Of a DNA stretch of 64,000 nt, positions 60,169-64,000 are shown piece by piece. The stretch lies in the NCBI GenBank assembly GCA_964030475.1, contig CAXIPT010000001.1:8021687-8085686 (forward strand), given 5' to 3'. Below the pieces are notes generated by a model. That model searched no databases. It saw only the letters and a list, made by a program, of their open reading frames with translations, and was not told the origin of the DNA. The position numbers were made by a program, and so were the translations under genes. Numbering within the stretch: the first letter of the stretch is position 1; every line of letters begins with the position of its first letter. This DNA comes from Tethya wilhelma (taxonomy: Eukaryota; Porifera; Demospongiae; Tethyida; Tethyidae).

Positions 60169-62067
60169 TTACTTGTATTCAAAAGACTTGTCATAGGTTT
60201 GTTCCAGTCTTCTATTTGTGTCCTCTCTAGCAGTAGTGGGTGGGTACTTATTAGAACCATCAATACACTCTACAATCACCTCATTATCAGGATGGACAAA
60301 GAAGGCTATTGACTGCCGCACCATTCTCTGCTTCTCCTCATCTTCTGGCAGGAGGACTCTGTGTAACTGCATGCGATGATTATAGCAATGATAATACAAT
60401 ATATAATGTTAACACTGAACATAGATGACATTGCAATACAAGCATACGGATGTAGTGTGAATTGGTTAAAATAGTACACACATCGCATCCCCAGTTCCTT
60501 CTTGATATAAACAAGTTGTGATGGATAATGCTTCACTTACAGTGGCGAGGTACTTGTCACTGGTCCATTGTTGCATGAGAGCTCCCAGGTTGACTAGCAC
60601 TGCCTCAGACATGTAGGAAACATCAATATACCCACCATCACTTCTCTTCACCTGTGTATTAAGGAAGTTAGGATAATGGCTTCTCAATGCACATGGTATA
60701 GCAAGAGAGTAGAAACATTACGAAGCTATTTTCATAACATTAAATTACTTGTAGTCCTCCATTAGGGTCTTGGAAGAGTAGAGTGATGGAGCCATAGTCC
60801 ACATGTTCCCCACATCTCAGTTGGCCTGGTTTGATGTGAGAGCTGGGAAGAAGAGGTGGGTAGTACAACAACCTCATCATAGTGTAGCTCTCAGAGTGAC
60901 CAAGACCATGTTTCTGGTGACATTTTACAAAGAAGGAGGGATCCTAGTTGAGAGAGAGACAAGATGTAACCTTCTAAGAAACTTAACACATTTTAGTTAT
61001 GTATCCAGAGATGACGGGAGGTAGATAATACACTGAATAAATCTCAGTGTTATCTATTATCACAACAGTGTAAGAAATGTTTAGACAAGTCTTACTGAGT
61101 GGATCTACAACCATGACGCTGGAGAACTTACTATTCCCAAAGCAAGAGCCATCAGTTTCAATATCACGGTAGACAATCGGACACAGTCTTCAAAGAGCTT
61201 GTGAGTAACAGGTCTAAACTGTGGAACCTCCTTGTCAGGGTATTTCTGAGGGAGAAATAACAATACACAAACCGTATAGCGTGTAAATTTGGCGAGAATT
61301 AAATTTGGCGAATTGGCAAACTGTTTTTCAAAACACCAAATTAAAAATCGCCAAACAGTTTTATACGCACATGTGTGCATATAAACAATGCAACGTGCGG
61401 AGCTAAATCGCCAATCATACTAAAATGCGAATTCGCCAAATTCTAAGCCCGCCAAATTTACCCGCCATACGGTAGCCTAAAACTAAGACATGCATGCCAT
61501 ATGGCCTAAACATGATGTGTCACTGCTAGGTGAATCGATTAGCTTACACAAGTGTGGTAGGCACACATGTCAAAGCATTCCTTTAGATCACCAGGCTTAG
61601 TAGGATCAACACTGTAGAATAGATACAGAGACACTTCATTGATGCAATTTACAATAGGATTAGGACCACATTTAGATCACCTTTCCAGCTCAAGACAGAC
61701 GTATCCATTGTTGCCAGAGTTATGTTCTTTGCTCCGATCATGAAGGTACTTCTTCTTGACATCCTTAGGGAGAGTGAAGAAACTCAGAGCAACAGACAAT
61801 GCCTCATCAATCTTTAACAACACAATTCAAGCAATTAATAAAGCAATAATTGAGTACATGCATACATAGTTCTAATAATGTTGAAACTTTCACAATGCTT
61901 AGTAACTAAGTATAATAATAGCTCACCAGTTTTCTTTCAATGCCATGGTTCTTGATGAAGACAAATCCAATGGTACTAAAGGCTGAGTGCAGCTGCTGGA
62001 CTTGAGGACAGCTAGACACATCAGAAGAGGAGAAGACTCCCTCAAAGTCCACTACAGGAATTGACAT
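60169..62067 (-). CDS. 2OGD-2: Fe(II)/2-oxoglutarate oxygenase
   Basis: Seven exons matching 2OGD-1: 62067-61927, 61811-61681, 61611-61548, 61245-61132, 60943-60749, 60651-60541, 60366-60169; in frame, 317 residues. HxD (EHVDYGS), His (LHRV) and RQS are kept, so catalysis is expected. Differs from 2OGD-1 by several substitutions (for example NHGIE for NYGIE, exon 4 beginning KYPDKEV for MYPDKEV) and by its C-terminal tail QTYDKSFEYK. Start chosen at the Met of MSIPVVDFEG, conserved in both copies. Head-to-head with a second POT start at 62248. Confidence 0.88.
61272..61472. mobile_element. MITE in intron 3 of 2OGD-2
   Basis: Inverted ends CCGTATAGCGTGTAAATTTG / CAAATTTACCCGCCATACGG with internal GGCGAATT/AATTCGCC repeats, 201 bp. 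Absent from the equivalent intron of 2OGD-1, so it inserted after the duplication (or was lost from 2OGD-1). Confidence 0.8.
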
Positions 62068-62247
62068 GATCGAGCTCCCTCTTCTATGCACAGTCACCTC
62101 GTAAATAAACAACACCCACCAATGGAGTTCAAAGGTCATAACTGCAAGCCCATCTAATCTAAAGACCCGAGCCTAAATTGATTGTCATTAATTTGACCAC
62201 GCGGTCTGAACATTTTTCTAAGAAGACAAGTCATTGTGAGATGACTC
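62068..62247. promoter_or_regulatory. Shared divergent promoter of 2OGD-2 and POT-2
   Basis: 180 bp between opposite ATGs. The block ATGGAGTTCAAAGGTCAT around the DR1-like site 62126-62138 is kept from the 2OGD-1/POT promoter, while most of the rest has diverged. Confidence 0.55.
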
Positions 62248-62535
62248 ATGAGTATTAATGTGGACACTCCAGCCCTTCCTCTGCAGCCTCCTTTGAAAGC
62301 TCTATATAGAGGACAAGAGGACCCTCAGTCTGGCAAAGACTCTGAAGATGAATTTCAAGCTCAGATCAATCGTGATGTGGTCAAGTACAGGTTGAAGTAT
62401 CTCTGCAACTGCTCTGCCTTTTGTAGATACTGTCGTATGAGAATTCCCTCTGGGAGAGCAGTGAATCTCATGTTTGTTATCATTTTTCTTGAACGATCTG
62501 CCTTCTTTGCTGCTGCAGGAACCACAATCCCAGCA
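62248..62535 (+). CDS. POT-2 transporter, 5' fragment ending at N
   Basis: First 96 residues of a second POT paralogue: MSINVDTPALPLQPPLKALY, then the same Cys cluster and first membrane helix (LMFVIIFLERSAFFAAAG). It differs from POT-1 by scattered substitutions, so it is a distinct gene. Cut at the N (62536), beyond which an oxygenase intron begins. Confidence 0.8.
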
Positions 62536-62612
62536 NCAGGTCTGTGCTAACTTATCAACATAAGCTATAATATCCCTGGTATAGCACATGTACACATACC
62601 TTGTATTTGCAG

Positions 62613-63853
62613 CCCTATCCAACTGAAGTCCCTGAATTCCGTATGTGTATAACTGAGCTCTATGAGCTGTGTAAAGGAGTATCACTGAAGATCTTGGAAC
62701 TCATGGGACATGCTTTGAAGCTACCAGTAGGTGACGTGTTTTAAACTTATTTTCTTGCTTACTTTTCTAATTATAATGTCTAGTGTAATCACTGTATATA
62801 ATAATGTCATTGGATCAAAGAGGACATGTTAGTCTTTTCATCTACTCCAGCTGTTGGTCTTATAGGTATGCTCATTGAGTTGCTCCTTCTTGTCTCTCTC
62901 AACTAGGATCCCTCCTTCTTTGTAAGATGTCACCAGAAGCAAGGTCTTGGTCACTCTGAGAGCTACACTACAATGAGGTTGTTGTACTACCCTCCTCTTC
63001 CTCCCAGCTCTCACATCAAACCAGGCCAACTGAGATGTGGGGAGCATGTGGACTATGGCTCCATCACTCTACTCTTCCAAGACCCTAATGGAGGACTGCA
63101 GGTATTTTGACCTACTACGGTTTATCAATAGAAACATTGAGTCCATTGAAAGAAGCCATAGTCCTAACTTCCCCAATACACAGGTGAAGAGAAGTGATGG
63201 TGGGTACATTGATGTTCCCTACATGTCTGAGGCAGTGCTAGTCAACCTGGGAGCTCTCATGCAACAATGGACCAGTGACAAGTACCTCGCCACTGTAAGT
63301 GAAGCATTATCCATCACAACTTGTTTATATCAAGATGGAACAGGAACCAATTCACACTACATCTGTATGCTTGTATATATTGCAATATCATCTGATTCTA
63401 TGTTTAGTGTTAAAGGTGCTATTGCACAGAAGTTGTATGCATAGAAATTTACACCACATAATGAAGCCATAATGTGCACATCGTCAACACAAGAATAGGA
63501 GACCGTACGTGCAAATTGTATTCCAATGACGTATTTTCAACCAATGAAATTTCAGTGTTGATTTTTGAGCCATTTTTTAAAACTTGCTGCTTCCATGCAA
63601 TAGCACCTTTTAACATTGTGCATTGTATTATCATTGCTATAATCATCGCATGCAGTTACACAGAGTCCTCCTGCCGGAAGATGAGGAGAAGCAGAGAATG
63701 GTGCGGCAGTCAATAGCCTTCTTTGTCCATCCTGATAATGAGGTGATTGTAGAGTGTATTGATGGTTCTAATAAGTACCCACCCATTACTGCTAGAGAGG
63801 ACACTCACAGGAGACTGGGACAAACTTATGACAAGTCTTTTGAATACAAGTAA
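62613..63853 (+). CDS. 2OGD-3: oxygenase 3' part, inverted relative to 2OGD-2
   Basis: Plus-strand exons 62613-62726, 62907-63101, 63184-63294 and 63656-63853 correspond to exons 4-7 of 2OGD-1/2, with the same lengths (114, 195, 111, 198) and phases. Exon 4 is a diverged version (PYPTEVPEFRMCITELYELC), while exons 5-7 are almost identical to the other copies. HxD, His and RQS are present. Exons 1-3 are missing behind the N at 62536, so this is either an incomplete assembly of a real inverted gene or a chimera of two paralogues. Confidence 0.75.
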
Positions 63854-64000
63854 TGTTATGAATTTCTGCTCAAGTATAATATTATTATTCACTTTTAAGA
63901 GCTTCCACTTGATTACAATAATTATTAAAGTCGTGACATATCATGTGCACTCCATCAAGTTAAATATGGTACATTATCTCATGAGTAACTAAGTCATTGG

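Noticed and set aside
1..64000. CRISPR arrays, tRNA or rRNA genes
   Set aside because: The repeat arrays here lack regular unique spacers, and no tRNA cloverleaf or rRNA-like sequence was recognised by eye; the region is eukaryotic.

Overview
The window looks like nuclear DNA of a demosponge, most likely Amphimedon queenslandica or a close relative. This is inferred from AT-rich sequence, short GT-AG introns, DEATH-NACHT-LRR (NLR) receptor genes of the type expanded in that sponge, and a heavy load of short terminal-inverted-repeat (TIR) elements. Single Ns (14569, 35145, 35320, 44709, 55901, 62536) and a 30-N gap (52782-52811) mark joins of a draft assembly. Several local duplications next to them are probably assembly artefacts.

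Layout. (1) 1-7456: NLR-1, a DEATH exon plus one 7-kb NACHT-LRR exon, intact but cut by the window edge. (2) 7.7-16.2 kb: a repeat field with a relic oxygenase exon, a Ty3/gypsy 3' end, members of a TE family with a palindromic terminus (one carrying an ORF with 57-bp repeats), a broken Helitron Rep fragment and several MITEs. (3) 16982-26239: NLR-2, intact, with two MITE-like insertions in its large intron. (4) 26.5-32.4 kb: another relic oxygenase exon, then a nest of three elements (palindromic-terminus TE, TIR element, LINE with a 9-bp target duplication). (5) 32528-32820: an orphan DEATH-like first exon, followed by two broken copies of a DDE-type transposase gene (to 39.7 kb) and satellite-like DNA. 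(6) 44.7-49.4 kb: a 5'-truncated LINE abutting NLR-3, which keeps only its C-terminal LRR half. (7) 49.5-63.9 kb: Fe(II)/2-oxoglutarate oxygenase genes (2OGD-1, -2, -3) paired head-to-head with POT/SLC15-like transporter genes, with an intact three-exon pogo-type transposase gene on a contig placed between duplicated pieces.

How the parts relate. Each NLR ends tail-to-tail with the last exon of a 2OGD gene: complete gene after NLR-3, lone decayed exons after NLR-1 and NLR-2. The duplicating unit was therefore larger than the NLR. The 2OGD and POT genes share a promoter of about 150-180 bp, conserved between copies at a DR1-like nuclear-receptor site. The same 13-base site occurs in a TE family of this window, there joined to an E-box and an NRF1-like palindrome. 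The NLRs have an LRR array broken by a recurrent Trp-containing module, by an extra beta-rich-looking island, and closed by a conserved C-terminal tail. These are the most promising undescribed protein features here.
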